From Hyphomicrobiales bacterium (GTDB taxonomy: Bacteria; Pseudomonadota; Alphaproteobacteria; Rhizobiales; JAJFHB01): a stretch of 64,000 nucleotides of DNA. Position numbers and translations under genes: made by a program. Positions 1-8,754 of this stretch are shown here, in pieces. The stretch lies in NCBI GenBank assembly GCA_021775615.1, contig JAJFHL010000125.1, forward strand, positions 25,225 through 89,224, written 5' to 3'. The number at the start of each line of letters is the position of its first letter. Positions within the stretch are counted from its first letter, which is position 1. A model generated the notes under the pieces. That model did not search any database. It saw only the letters and a list, made by a program, of their open reading frames with translations, and was not told the origin of the DNA.

Positions 1-903
1 GAAGACTGGACCGATCACAAGAACCTCATTGCCGATGCCCTGGCGCTTTATCCGGGGCTTGATTTTTCGCAGTTCAATTTCGTCATCGTTGCGGCGCCCG
101 ACGAGGCCCGGATCAGGCGATCAGGCAAGACAAGTCCCCGGAGCATTCAACCGACGCGCACCTGGGTCGCCGGAAGGGGCCAGGGCATCACCCGAAACGG
201 GCACGAGCTGCGCCATGGGATCACCCTTGGAACCAGCTACGCCCACCCGGACGCACAGGGCAATCCGGTCATGCAGTTCGGCCACAGGACGGTCGCACAC
301 GAGATTGGTCACGTTCTGGGATTGCCCGACCTCTACAATTATGGGAACGGCGGAAGCGCCGAGAAGTCGCCCGCGGGTCCATGGGACATCATGAGCGATT
401 CATTCCGGGGCATGGGATTTCTCGGCTGGCATCTGCACAAACTCGGCTGGCTGCCAAGTCATCGCATCAATTTGATCTCGAAACCGACAAACGACCTTCG
501 GATACCTCTCGTCAAACACGCAGATGTCTGCGGCACGTCAATGGTGGTGGTGCCGATCACACCTGGCGGGAGGCCGACGCAGTTCTACGCCATCGAACAG
601 GCCGGGTCCTATACCGATCTGAACGGGAAGACACATACCGGCGGGGTGCTCATTTACAAGGTCGACGTGAGGAAGGCTTCGGGCGAAGATCCCGTGGTGA
701 TCGTCCCGAACAAGGCCGGTACGGACACGGCAAAAGGCAACCTGCCCGATGCGGCCTGGCAGCCCGGGGACCATTTCAAGGAGACCTTTCGACCGGACCG
801 GCAGTTGTCCGTGAAGGTCGTGCGCCGCAACCGAGCTGGCAATTACGAAATCCAAATCGACGTAGCAAAGCCGGGCAAGAGCGGCGACAAAGACGAGTTG
901 TGA
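1..903 (+). CDS. M6-type secreted zinc metallopeptidase (5' end missing)
   Basis: The frame is open from the first base of the window, so the N-terminus, including any signal peptide, lies outside. About 300 residues remain. They hold a complete zinc-binding motif HEIGHVLGLPD (codons from about 301), of the HExxHxxGxxD metzincin-like form, followed by LYNYGNG and PWDIMSD, which looks like a Met-turn region. This arrangement is typical of the M6 family (immune inhibitor A-like peptidases), which are exported and degrade extracellular protein. The C-terminal half has no motif I recognise. The last four residues read KDEL, which has no known meaning in bacteria. The family call rests on the metal site; the exact substrate is unknown. 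Confidence 0.8.
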   Translation, partial: EDWTDHKNLIADALALYPGLDFSQFNFVIVAAPDEARIRRSGKTSPRSIQPTRTWVAGRGQGITRNGHELRHGITLGTSYAHPDAQGNPVMQFGHRTVAHEIGHVLGLPDLYNYGNGGSAEKSPAGPWDIMSDSFRGMGFLGWHLHKLGWLPSHRINLISKPTNDLRIPLVKHADVCGTSMVVVPITPGGRPTQFYAIEQAGSYTDLNGKTHTGGVLIYKVDVRKASGEDPVVIVPNKAGTDTAKGNLPDAAWQPGDHFKETFRPDRQLSVKVVRRNRAGNYEIQIDVAKPGKSGDKDEL

Positions 904-940
904 TGGAGCTCGTATTCCAGTTGTCCGCTGGAACCAGATT

Positions 941-1492
941 CTAGTTCGGCGCCGGCTTCGTGAGGCTTACGTCGGCGGCCATCAGGCCTTTCGGACCGTT
1001 CCCGAAGCGTACCCACATAATCTGGTCAGGGCGCAATTCGGCGATGGCGAAACGGCGCAACGTCTCCATATGGACGAAGATATCCGGTCCGTTCTCGTAC
1101 TCGGTAACGAAGCCGTAGCCGCGTTGCCGGTTGAACCACTTGACCTTGACCTCGACCCAGTCACTTTCCGGCGTGACCGCGACATGCGTCTTGGCCTCCG
1201 GCCGTTGCATCGGCTGGATTGCCGTCGATGTGTCGACAACAAGGATTTTGAGCGCCTGCAGGCCCTTGGGCCGCTCTACCGCCTCGCATACAATGCGTGT
1301 GCCTTCGAGCACCGCATCATAGCCATCGCGCTTCAGGCAGCTCAGATGTATCAAGACATCGGGTAGACCGTTATCAGGGATAACGAACCCAAAACCTCTC
1401 GCCACATCGAACCACTTAACGAAGCCCGAAATTTCAATGATCTTGACCGCCGACTCATCGGTGATACTAACGACCTGATCAACCCTATCCAC
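941..1492 (-). CDS. Twin cold-shock-domain protein
   Basis: This 183-residue protein carries two CSD folds in tandem. The first begins near residue 23 ([15 protein letters not shown], then DVLIHLSCL). The second begins near residue 113 ([15 protein letters not shown], then DIFVHMETL). Both retain the aromatic RNP1-like (GFGFV or GYGFV) and RNP2-like (VLIHL or IFVHM) strands that bind single-stranded nucleic acid. Double-CSD proteins of this length are common in Rhizobiales and are thought to act as RNA chaperones or regulators. The start is a GTG with a GGAGG-like purine stretch about 12 bases upstream. A 324-base gap upstream carries two palindromes. The specific role is inferred only from the family. 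Confidence 0.88.
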   Translation of the reverse strand: MDRVDQVVSITDESAVKIIEISGFVKWFDVARGFGFVIPDNGLPDVLIHLSCLKRDGYDAVLEGTRIVCEAVERPKGLQALKILVVDTSTAIQPMQRPEAKTHVAVTPESDWVEVKVKWFNRQRGYGFVTEYENGPDIFVHMETLRRFAIAELRPDQIMWVRFGNGPKGLMAADVSLTKPAPN

Positions 1493-1816
1493 TCGGAGTG
1501 GCCCCCTCCGCCGCCTCTAAGGGTACCTAAAAGAACCCGTTTTGAATGTTGAAACCTGAATTGTAATTTGTCCGCCGCATTGACCTGCCCGCTCCCCAAG
1601 GTCGATGTCCAATGTGCTACAAACGGGTGCGGTTTGTACAGAGAAACCCGCCCTATGAATGTGGAAAAAGCGGCGGTTTTCGGACGATTTTTTGTTCCCG
1701 GTGCAGGAATGTCACACTAGTGACATGTATGTTTTGTGCGGAATTCCGCCAAATTTTCTGTTTTAGGCTCCAACATCCGCATTTTGGGAAAGTTGGCACA
1801 TTGTGCGCATTGGGCC
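1493..1816. other. Intergenic region with two palindromes
   Basis: This 324-base stretch lies between the end of the BtuF-like gene and the start of the twin cold-shock gene, both on the minus strand. I see no convincing gene in it. It is more AT-rich than its flanks around 1680-1800 and holds two palindromes, listed separately. It most likely contains the promoter and 5' leader of the cold-shock gene. Confidence 0.6.
1709..1749. promoter_or_regulatory. Pair of palindromes, candidate operators
   Basis: ATGTCAC and GTGACAT are separated by ACTA (1709-1726), giving a perfect 7-base inverted repeat. Twelve bases further on is the perfect palindrome GCGGAATTCCGC (1738-1749). They lie about 220-260 bases upstream of the cold-shock gene and 70-110 bases past the BtuF-like gene. 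No poly-T tract follows either, so they do not look like terminators. Regulator binding is an inference. Confidence 0.35.
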
Positions 1817-2746
1817 TTAATTCACCCGCTCCCAACCATGCCCCGACCGGGCATTTTCGGTGCCGGAGCCATGGGCGATGTCGAAAACGATCTCCAGTGA
1901 TTCGGTAATGCGGGGTCCGGGGCGGTTGAAGTGCGCGTTGCCGTCGCAAATGAAGACGTTTTGCAACCTTACAGCGGTCAATTCCGGCCAGCAGCCCAGG
2001 CCCGAAACGGCAGCGAGCTCTGCCCTTGCCTCGGCAATTCCATAACCACAGGGTATGACCAGCAGGATGTCCGGGTCGCCGATGAGCAGTTGCTCCTCGG
2101 TCAGCCAGGGCGAATGGGCACCGGCCTCGCCCCAGACCGGTTCGCATCCGGCGAGCCGCAGGAGTTCCGGCATCCAGTTGCCGCCCGCCATCAGCGGTGA
2201 CAGCCACTCAAGCACGCCGACCCGTGGCCGGACATCACACGCCCTGGCCCGCCAGTGGGTGCGATCCATGCGCTGTCGCATGCGGGCGATCAAATCGGAT
2301 CCGTCAGCTTCACAGCCCAGCGCGACGGAGATCTCCCTCACGTCTTCGTAGATCGCTTCAAGTGTCATGGCCTCAAGGGAAACCACGTCGGGTGTGGCGC
2401 CGGTCCAGGCACTCAGCGCTCCGACCAGATCATCCGGGCTTACCGCACAAAGGTGACACTGGGTTTGGGTGATGATGATGGCGGGATCAATCTCGCGCAG
2501 ACGGTCGGCGTCGACGAGATAAAGCGCAAGTCCTCGCTCGACGATGTCACGGACACCATCATTGATCGCGGCATTGGTCGAGCCGCCCATTGGCCGGGTA
2601 CGCGTGAGCACGGGAAGCTGCATGACACTCTCGGGATAATCGCATTGATGGCTTATGCCGGCGAGCCGGTGCGCCTGCCCGAGGGCACAGACGATTTCGG
2701 TTGCCGCCGGCAGCAGGCTGACGATGCGGGAAGCCGAAGCGTTCAT
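1817..2746 (-). CDS. BtuF-like cobalamin/metal-binding ABC substrate-binding protein
   Basis: The 309-residue protein opens with RIVSLLPAATEIVCALG, the usual start of the BtuF/FhuD-type periplasmic binding fold, and continues with DYPESV and an ITQTQC segment. This family binds vitamin B12 or chelated metals and delivers them to an ABC importer. No signal peptide is visible at this start, which is usual for the soluble rhizobial branch annotated as cobalamin-binding protein. Its real role may therefore not be periplasmic. It lies 10 bases downstream of the sirtuin gene on the same strand, so the two are probably co-transcribed. No permease or ATPase gene is nearby, and the ligand is unproven. 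Confidence 0.75.
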   Translation of the reverse strand: MNASASRIVSLLPAATEIVCALGQAHRLAGISHQCDYPESVMQLPVLTRTRPMGGSTNAAINDGVRDIVERGLALYLVDADRLREIDPAIIITQTQCHLCAVSPDDLVGALSAWTGATPDVVSLEAMTLEAIYEDVREISVALGCEADGSDLIARMRQRMDRTHWRARACDVRPRVGVLEWLSPLMAGGNWMPELLRLAGCEPVWGEAGAHSPWLTEEQLLIGDPDILLVIPCGYGIAEARAELAAVSGLGCWPELTAVRLQNVFICDGNAHFNRPGPRITESLEIVFDIAHGSGTENARSGHGWERVN

Positions 2747-2756
2747 GGCGTGTCGC

Positions 2757-3524
2757 TCAGTTCAGCGGGCTCAGGGGAGCGAGATCCATCAGCGGCTCGA
2801 GAACGGTTCCGATGTCGTCCTGGATGACGAGGTCGGCATAGGGGTCGAGTTCGGTCGTATCGCGGTTGATGATGACGAGATTCGCACCGTTCTGCTTCGC
2901 CCTCAGTGGAAATCCGGCCGCCGGAAACACCACCAGGGACGAACCGATCGCTATGAACAGGTCGCAGTTCAGGGTGGCCGCTTCTGCGCGCGTCATTTCA
3001 TGTTGCGGCATCGGCTGGCCGAACGAAATGGTCGCCGATTTGACCAGGCCGCCACAGGCGGAGCAGCCGGGCGGCGTGCCGGAGCCTTCAAAGCGTTCAC
3101 GGACCCAGGGCAACTCATGGCGTTCGCCGCAATCAAGGCACTTGGCATAGGTGCCATTGCCGTGAAGCTCAATCACCTGGTCTGGCCCGACACCGGAGGC
3201 CTGATGCAGATTGTCGATGTTCTGGGTGATGATGTGGCTGGCCCGCCCGGTGTGAACCAGATGCGCAAGGGCCTTGTGCCCGCGGCCGGGTGTGGCCGAT
3301 GAGAACTCATCATCAAGGCGGAACTTGCGCTGCCAGGCCTCCTTGCGCATGTCGATCGAATTCAAGAAGTCGTCGAACTCGATCGGCATGTTGTTGGTCC
3401 AGATGCCGCCCGGGCTGCGGAAATCGGGAATGCCGCATTCGGTGCTGATCCCGGCACCGGTGAAGGCGACGATCCGATTGGCATTGCCGATGAGAGTGTG
3501 CAGTTCGCTGTGTTCAAGTGTCAT
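2757..3524 (-). CDS. cobB: Sir2-family NAD-dependent protein deacylase
   Basis: This is a 255-residue sirtuin. FTGAGISTECGIPDFRS (about residues 20-36) is the NAD-binding Rossmann signature. TQNIDNLHQASG and ELHGN carry the NAD contact residues and the catalytic histidine. Two CxxC pairs (CLDC and CSAC) form the structural zinc site. Sirtuins remove acyl groups from protein lysines while consuming NAD. I chose the ATG at 3524; a start 22 codons further upstream is open but would run into the divergent glyoxalase promoter. The gene is followed after 10 bases by the BtuF-like gene and is divergent from the glyoxalase gene, with about 80 bases between the two starts. Confidence 0.9.
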   Translation of the reverse strand: MTLEHSELHTLIGNANRIVAFTGAGISTECGIPDFRSPGGIWTNNMPIEFDDFLNSIDMRKEAWQRKFRLDDEFSSATPGRGHKALAHLVHTGRASHIITQNIDNLHQASGVGPDQVIELHGNGTYAKCLDCGERHELPWVRERFEGSGTPPGCSACGGLVKSATISFGQPMPQHEMTRAEAATLNCDLFIAIGSSLVVFPAAGFPLRAKQNGANLVIINRDTTELDPYADLVIQDDIGTVLEPLMDLAPLSPLN

Positions 3525-3607
3525 GATGCAGCCGATCTCTGGAACTGTTGCGCCGGGCAGGCTATGACATATCCAATGCTGGGCAAACACGCATTTGGGA
3601 ACGGTTC

Positions 3608-4027
3608 ATGAAATATCTACACACAATGGTGCGGGTCACCGACATCGACGCGTCGCTAGACTTCTACTGCAACAAGATGGGCATGGTTGAAACCCGCCGC
3701 TACGAGAGCGAGCAAGGCCGCTTTACCCTTGTCTTCGTGGCGCCCCCGGGCAACGAGGATGCACCGGTCGAACTTACCTACAACTGGGACCCGGAAGATT
3801 ATGACGAAGGGCGCAACTTCGGGCATCTCGCCTACCAGGTCGATGACATCTACGCGTTCTGTCAGAGCCTGATGGATCAGGGCGTGACGATCAACCGGCC
3901 CCCTCGCGACGGGCGCATGGCGTTCATCCGCTCGCCGGACAACATTTCCATCGAACTGCTCCAGGCCGGTGATGCGCTGCCGCAACAAGAACCGTGGGCG
4001 TCAATGGAGAATGTCGGACACTGGTAA
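3608..4027 (+). CDS. gloA: Lactoylglutathione lyase (glyoxalase I)
   Basis: This 139-residue VOC-fold protein matches the length of bacterial GlxI. The four expected metal ligands are present: His5 (KYLHTMVRV), Glu55 (VELTYNW), His73 (FGHLAY) and Glu116 (ISIELLQ). The TYNWDPEDYDEG segment is typical of the nickel-activated class. It converts the methylglyoxal-glutathione hemithioacetal to S-lactoylglutathione in the cytosol. The ATG at 3608 gives the canonical N-terminus; the upstream in-frame extension does not resemble the family. The stop lies 13 bases before the AMP-ligase start, so the two genes form an operon. Confidence 0.93.
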   Translation: MKYLHTMVRVTDIDASLDFYCNKMGMVETRRYESEQGRFTLVFVAPPGNEDAPVELTYNWDPEDYDEGRNFGHLAYQVDDIYAFCQSLMDQGVTINRPPRDGRMAFIRSPDNISIELLQAGDALPQQEPWASMENVGHW

Positions 4028-4040
4028 CATCGGAGCGCCA

Positions 4041-5660
4041 ATGTCAGGATTTGCTCCAGAAGAGCGAACCGTGGTGCATGTGCTGCGCCACGCGGTCAAA
4101 CATTTTCCTGACAGGACCTGGATTGCAAACGATGCGGCCAGACTGACCTACCGTGACATCGACCGCCTGTCCGACAGCCTGGCGCACGGCCTCAGGTCAC
4201 ACGGGGTTGAGCCCGGCGACACGATCGTCTTCATGTTGCCGGATGTTCCCGATTATGTCGCAACCTGGGTGGCGTGCAGCAAGTCCGCGGTTGTCGAAGT
4301 GCCGATCAACACAGCCTACCGGGGCGATATTCTGGCGCATGTGATCAACGATTCAACTGCGAGGTCCGCAGTATGTGCGGCCGAGTTCCTCGATCGCTTC
4401 GAGGCGGTGGCCGACCGGCTTTCGACACTGGAACGCATCTTCGTTCATGCGGGCGACGACACCACGTTCACCGTGCCGCCCGGCCTGGCCGCAAAGTTCG
4501 ACATCTCGCCATTCGCGGCTCTGCTGTCGAATGACACTTCGCCAGTAGAGCACACACCGGAAATCTCCGATCTCACGGCGATCATGTACACATCGGGCAC
4601 GACGGGCCCGTCCAAGGGTGTGATGGTGGCCCACGGGCATGCATATGAGTATGCAGCAGGTTGTGCCGGTTGTCTCGAGGTCGGCCCCGACGACGTCTAC
4701 TATACTGCCGGACTGCCGCTTTTTCATGTGGCCGGCAAGTGGGGCGTGATCTACGCCGCCGCAATCCATGGCGCCACGGCAGCGTTCCCGCAGCGCTTCA
4801 GCGCAAGCGCGTTCTGGGACGATGTCAGGGACTATGGCGCAACCACCACGTTTCTTCTCGGCGCCATGGCAAACTTTCTGCAGCGCCAGGCGCCACGCGA
4901 AGATGATCCAAATACGCCCCTTGACCGGGTTCTCATGTGCCCTCTCCTGCCGGACGTCGATGCGTTCGCGGACCGGTTCGGTGCGCGTATCGCCACCGCC
5001 TACGGATCGACGGAGGTTAACGCACCGGTGTTCATGGCGCCTGGAACGCCCGTGCACGATGTGCAGTTCGTGGGCTCGGTCCGCAGCGACATGTTTGAAG
5101 TCTGCGTCGTGGATGGCGAGGACCGGGAAGTTCCGCCGGGTGTTCTCGGCGAGATCGCCGTGCGCCCAAAGGAACCCTGGATCACTATGCTGGGATACTG
5201 GAGACAGCCCGAACAGACCGTCGCCATGTGGCGCAATCAATGGCTTCACAGTGGAGACGCCGGGCGGCGCGACGCCGACGGCAGCATATATTTCGTCGAT
5301 CGCATCAAGGACGCGATCCGCCGGCGCGGCGAGAACATCTCTTCAATGGAGGTGGAGGGAATTGTCGGCCAGCACATGGCGATTGCCGAGTGTGCGGTTT
5401 ATCCCGTCGACTCTGAGTTTTCCGAGCAGGACGTCGCCGCCGCGATTGTTCTGAAGCCGGATGTGGAGCTCGATCTGGAGGCGCTTATCAGCTGGCTGGA
5501 ACCGCGAATGGCCTATTTCATGGTGCCGCGCTACGTAACGGTGATGGACGAGCTGCCCAAAACGCCGACCGGAAAGATCCAGAAGTACACGTTGCGTGAA
5601 TTGGGGGTGAGCGCCGAAACCTGGGATCGCGAGGCGGCCGGCATCAAGGTTGCACGCTGA
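4041..5660 (+). CDS. Acyl-CoA synthetase / AMP-dependent ligase, CaiC-like
   Basis: This is a 539-residue ANL-superfamily enzyme. It has the P-loop-like YTSGTTGPSKGV, the adenylate motif YGSTE, the HSGDAGRRDADG hinge region, and PKTPTGKIQKYTL with the C-terminal catalytic lysine. These enzymes activate a carboxylic acid to the acyl-adenylate and then to the CoA thioester. The closest style is the crotonobetaine/carnitine or medium-chain acyl-CoA ligase group, but the substrate cannot be read from sequence. I chose the ATG at 4041 because GGAG sits 5 bases upstream; an ATG at 4011 overlapping gloA is possible. It lies directly downstream of gloA and converges on the carboxyltransferase gene. 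Confidence 0.87.
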   Translation: MSGFAPEERTVVHVLRHAVKHFPDRTWIANDAARLTYRDIDRLSDSLAHGLRSHGVEPGDTIVFMLPDVPDYVATWVACSKSAVVEVPINTAYRGDILAHVINDSTARSAVCAAEFLDRFEAVADRLSTLERIFVHAGDDTTFTVPPGLAAKFDISPFAALLSNDTSPVEHTPEISDLTAIMYTSGTTGPSKGVMVAHGHAYEYAAGCAGCLEVGPDDVYYTAGLPLFHVAGKWGVIYAAAIHGATAAFPQRFSASAFWDDVRDYGATTTFLLGAMANFLQRQAPREDDPNTPLDRVLMCPLLPDVDAFADRFGARIATAYGSTEVNAPVFMAPGTPVHDVQFVGSVRSDMFEVCVVDGEDREVPPGVLGEIAVRPKEPWITMLGYWRQPEQTVAMWRNQWLHSGDAGRRDADGSIYFVDRIKDAIRRRGENISSMEVEGIVGQHMAIAECAVYPVDSEFSEQDVAAAIVLKPDVELDLEALISWLEPRMAYFMVPRYVTVMDELPKTPTGKIQKYTLRELGVSAETWDREAAGIKVAR

Positions 5661-5693
5661 AACCGCCCGTCAGCCTCCCTCACACTTGAATGC

Positions 5694-7229
5694 CTACCAG
5701 TTGTCAATCGTGCGCTTGCGCCCGGTGCGCAGTGGCACGGGCGGCAGGCTCTTGAGGAACTTCAGGACCGCCGCACGGGTTTCGGACGGGTCGATGACAT
5801 CGTCATATTCAAAACGCCCGGCGACCTCCAACGCAGTGTTGCGCGCCCGGATTTCGTCGGCCAGTTCCCGTTCACGCTGCAGACGCGCCTTTTGATCGGC
5901 GATCGCGTCGAGTTCCTGTTTGTGGGTGATCTTGACCGCTCCCTCGAGGCCCATGGCGCCGAACTCCGCGGTCGGCCAGGCAACAAGCAGAGACGGGTTC
6001 ACCGGCAGCGATCCCATCATGTAATAGCCAAGCCCATAGGCCTTGCGCAGAACGACGGTCATGAAGGGTGTGGTCGCATTAACGGCTGCGGTGAGAATTC
6101 TCGAACTGTGACGCACCAGCGCCGTTGCCTCGACTTCCGGCCCGACCATGAGACCGGGCGTATCGCAAAGATAGAGCATCGGAATGTCGTGGGCATCGCA
6201 TAATTGTATGAAGCGGGCGAGCTTGTCGCAGGCCGGGCTGTCCATGGCGCCGGCCAGATACATGGGCTGGTTGGCGAGTACGCCCGTGGGCCGGCCACCG
6301 ACCCTGATCAGCGAGGTGACCGCCGCCCGGCCGAACTGCGGCCGCAATTCAAGCACCGAGCCGACGTCGGCAATGCCGTTTATCACCTTGCGCACATCGT
6401 AGGCGCGGCGCGGGTTCTCCGGAACCACATCGCGCAGTGCCATGACGTCAGGTTCTTCACCCGGCGGGTTGTCCTGTCTGAAGTAGGAAAGATAGAGCTT
6501 TGCGACTTCTACGGCTTCGGCCTCATCCTCCACCAGAATGTCAATGGCGCCGGCGGCCTCGTGAACTTCCGGAGGCCCGAGCTCCTCCGGCGTCAGCTTT
6601 ATGCCGAGTGCCGATTCAACCAGGGGCGGGCCGGCCATTCCCAGGGCAGCCTTGCGGGTGGCGATCAGGGTATCGCACAGGCCGGCAACGTTGGCGTTAC
6701 CGGCGAAGCACCTGCCCGCGACGATGCCGAGGGTTGGCACCTGACCGGACAGCTTGGCCATCATGGCAAAGGTTTCTTCGAAGTCGCGCGGAGAAATGTT
6801 GTTCTCATGGGGACGCCAGCCGCCGCCTTCGGTCCAGAAGATCAGGGGCAGCCGAAGGTTCTCCACGACATGGAACAGGCGGTCGGTCTTGGTGTGATTG
6901 ATGGTGGCCTGGGTTCCGGCATGGACGGTGTAGTCATAGGCGGCAACCGCAACGCTTTGACCTGAAACGGTTCCGATCCCCATGACCAATCCGTCGGCGG
7001 CGCCGTCGCGCAGCTTGAAGGCGGGCCTGGCCAGCTGGCCGTACTCCTGGAACGATTCCGAATCGAGAAGCGCCTCAATGTTCCGGCGCGCGGTCCAATG
7101 TCCGGTTTTTTTGCGTTTCGCCAAGGCATCAGGACGGTTCTCATCGAGGGTCGCCGCCTTGGCCGCCAGGACCGCGGCGAGGTCCGAACGCGGCTCCTGC
7201 CGGTCTTTCCTGTTGTCGTTGTCAGCCAC
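5694..7229 (-). CDS. Biotin-dependent acyl-CoA carboxylase carboxyltransferase subunit
   Basis: This 511-residue protein has the fused N- and C-terminal carboxyltransferase halves seen in propionyl- and methylcrotonyl-CoA carboxylase beta subunits. Landmarks are TPEELGPPEVHEAAGAID in the first half, and LCDTPGLMVG plus YGLGYYMMGS and the AMGLEGAV turn in the second. The subunit moves carboxyl from carboxybiotin to an acyl-CoA. It lies 25 bases downstream of a 72-residue biotin carrier, so the pair is an operon. No biotin carboxylase gene is present on either side, which is unusual for this enzyme class. The acyl-CoA substrate is not determinable here. Confidence 0.88.
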   Translation of the reverse strand: MADNDNRKDRQEPRSDLAAVLAAKAATLDENRPDALAKRKKTGHWTARRNIEALLDSESFQEYGQLARPAFKLRDGAADGLVMGIGTVSGQSVAVAAYDYTVHAGTQATINHTKTDRLFHVVENLRLPLIFWTEGGGWRPHENNISPRDFEETFAMMAKLSGQVPTLGIVAGRCFAGNANVAGLCDTLIATRKAALGMAGPPLVESALGIKLTPEELGPPEVHEAAGAIDILVEDEAEAVEVAKLYLSYFRQDNPPGEEPDVMALRDVVPENPRRAYDVRKVINGIADVGSVLELRPQFGRAAVTSLIRVGGRPTGVLANQPMYLAGAMDSPACDKLARFIQLCDAHDIPMLYLCDTPGLMVGPEVEATALVRHSSRILTAAVNATTPFMTVVLRKAYGLGYYMMGSLPVNPSLLVAWPTAEFGAMGLEGAVKITHKQELDAIADQKARLQRERELADEIRARNTALEVAGRFEYDDVIDPSETRAAVLKFLKSLPPVPLRTGRKRTIDNW

Positions 7230-7254
7230 GGCCCGCCCTCTTCAACTGTTCGCG

Positions 7255-7473
7255 TCAGCCCTCTCGGACATTGGCCACCACTTGCCCCTCGGTGACGCTT
7301 TCGCCCTCTTCAACCAGAACCTCCGCAAGGGTTCCGGCGCAGGGCGACTCAACGGGGATCTCCATTTTCATGCTTTCAATCAACAAGATAACCTGGTCCG
7401 CTTCGACCGAACTGCCTGGCTCGGATTCAATAGCCGCGACAATTCCCGAGACCTGAGACTTCACTTCTTTCAT
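7255..7473 (-). CDS. Biotin carboxyl carrier protein, single-domain
   Basis: This 72-residue protein is essentially one biotinyl/lipoyl domain. ESMKMEIPV carries the biotin-accepting lysine, and the hairpin AGTLAEVLVEEGESV follows. It would shuttle carboxybiotin to the carboxyltransferase encoded 25 bases downstream. I chose the ATG at 7473, with GAGGG nine bases upstream; a GTG two codons earlier is possible. Stand-alone carriers of this size occur in multi-subunit acyl-CoA carboxylases and decarboxylases. The missing partner here is the biotin carboxylase. Confidence 0.88.
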   Translation of the reverse strand: MKEVKSQVSGIVAAIESEPGSSVEADQVILLIESMKMEIPVESPCAGTLAEVLVEEGESVTEGQVVANVREG

Positions 7474-7814
7474 GTTCACACACCCTCACCCGCTCACCGA
7501 GGCCTTGGGTCATAGCCCAATGCTTCGGTGCCATCAATCAGGCATTGCCAAAAAGGCGAGCTGAATTTTCCTGGAAGCAGGCGACATATGACACTTTGGC
7601 AGCATTCGGCCGGAGTCAATCGTGGCGCATTTAAGACTTCCTCAGGGCTTTTCTGGTTAATTCACAGTCAATTAGATGGTCTGGAGTGGGTTCAGGAAAA
7701 GTGGCCACCGGTTTTCCGTCCGATCCCGCCCCAACGTATAGAAATCGATCTCGTTTTACCGATGTAGGTGAGACCACCTGAGTTGATCGTGATCTAGAGG
7801 CTGTGGGCAACAAT
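7474..7814. other. Intergenic region between divergent genes
   Basis: This stretch of about 340 bases separates the biotin carrier (minus) from the diguanylate cyclase (plus). Short frames in it do not look like proteins. It must hold both promoters. Its one clear structure is an inverted repeat at 7693-7718, listed separately. Confidence 0.6.
7693..7718. repeat. Short palindromic repeat resembling a common Rhizobiales intergenic element
   Basis: CAGGAAAAGTGG, CCACCGGTTTTCCG and the joined arms GGAAAA (7695-7700) and TTTTCC (7712-7717) form an imperfect palindrome around a GTGGCCAC core. From memory, the same GGAAAA-GTGG-ACCGG-TTTTCC pattern is abundant between genes in many Rhizobiales genomes. 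I see only this copy in the window. It is not followed by a T-tract. It sits about 100 bases upstream of the diguanylate cyclase. Confidence 0.45.
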
Positions 7815-8702
7815 ATGATGAAAGTGCTGATTGTCGACGATCAACCTGAACTACGGCATGTCTTGCGCATTTGCCTGAGCGCTGCCGGCCTTGAAATACT
7901 GGAAGCCGGAAACGGTCAGAAAGCGCTTGCTGCGGTCAAGGAGCACAGTCCGGAGATTATCATTCTCGATGTCATGATGCCCGATCTGAACGGAACCGAA
8001 GTGTGTTCGCGGATACGGCAGACCGCGCCGGGTACGTCGGCCTACATCATCATGCTGTCCGCCCGCGCCGAAGTCACGTCTCGCGTCTGCGGTCTTGAAA
8101 GCGGTGCGGACGCCTACCTTACAAAGCCCTTCGAACCGCAGGAAATCATGGCGCAATTGCGGGTCGGCATCCGTGCCGTGGAAAGCCGCAAGAGCTTTCT
8201 CACCGATTCGCTGACCGGCATACTTGGCCGACGGGCATTCGATGCCCTTTTCGGTCAGACCATCGCGCGCAGCCACCGTCACAAGGTGCCGTTGTCCCTG
8301 GCAATCATCGACATCGACAACTTCAAGGTGATTAACGACGCAGGTGGTCACGCGGCCGGCGACAAGGTGCTTCGCGAGTTTGCCCAATTGCTGCGGGCCG
8401 AGGCACGCGATAGCGATCTCTATTTCCGCTGGGGCGGCGAAGAATTCACCTGGCTGCTGTCCGATACGGATCTGAACGGCGCCCGGATTGCCACCGAGCG
8501 GTTCCGGGAAAAAGTCGCGCGGCATCAGTTCCCCGGTGTCGGGCAACTGACTGTCAGCATCGGTGTTGCAATACTTGAAGAATTGGAAGACGGCACCTCG
8601 CTGAGCGCCCGCGCCGATGCTGCGCTCTACCGGGCGAAGGATGGCGGCCGCAACCGCATTGAATTCGATCAGCCACAGGCACCGTCGGCGATCACCGCCT
8701 GA
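7815..8702 (+). CDS. Response regulator with GGDEF diguanylate cyclase domain (PleD-like)
   Basis: The 295-residue protein has an N-terminal receiver domain (acidic pair Asp8-Asp9, phospho-acceptor Asp52 in LDVMMPDLNG, Lys104 in TKPF). A GGDEF domain follows, with GGEEF at about 207-211. An RDSD inhibitory-site motif lies five residues before GGEEF, so product feedback inhibition is expected. It should make c-di-GMP from two GTP when phosphorylated. The start is uncertain: ATG 7815, ATG 7818 and GTG 7803 are all possible, with AGAGG at 7796-7800. No histidine kinase is adjacent. It converges on an EAL response regulator 52 bases away. Confidence 0.92.
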   Translation: MMKVLIVDDQPELRHVLRICLSAAGLEILEAGNGQKALAAVKEHSPEIIILDVMMPDLNGTEVCSRIRQTAPGTSAYIIMLSARAEVTSRVCGLESGADAYLTKPFEPQEIMAQLRVGIRAVESRKSFLTDSLTGILGRRAFDALFGQTIARSHRHKVPLSLAIIDIDNFKVINDAGGHAAGDKVLREFAQLLRAEARDSDLYFRWGGEEFTWLLSDTDLNGARIATERFREKVARHQFPGVGQLTVSIGVAILEELEDGTSLSARADAALYRAKDGGRNRIEFDQPQAPSAITA

Positions 8703-8754
8703 GGGTTTCCCTAGCCGAAGCAAAACCCTTCATAGTGTGGCCGGAACGCTTCCT

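Noticed and set aside
892..903. C-terminal KDEL on the M6 metallopeptidase
   Set aside because: KDEL is a eukaryotic ER-retention signal. In a bacterial protein four such residues are expected by chance.
3525..3607. Cobalamin riboswitch for the BtuF-like operon
   Set aside because: Only about 80 bases separate the divergent starts, too short for the known structure.
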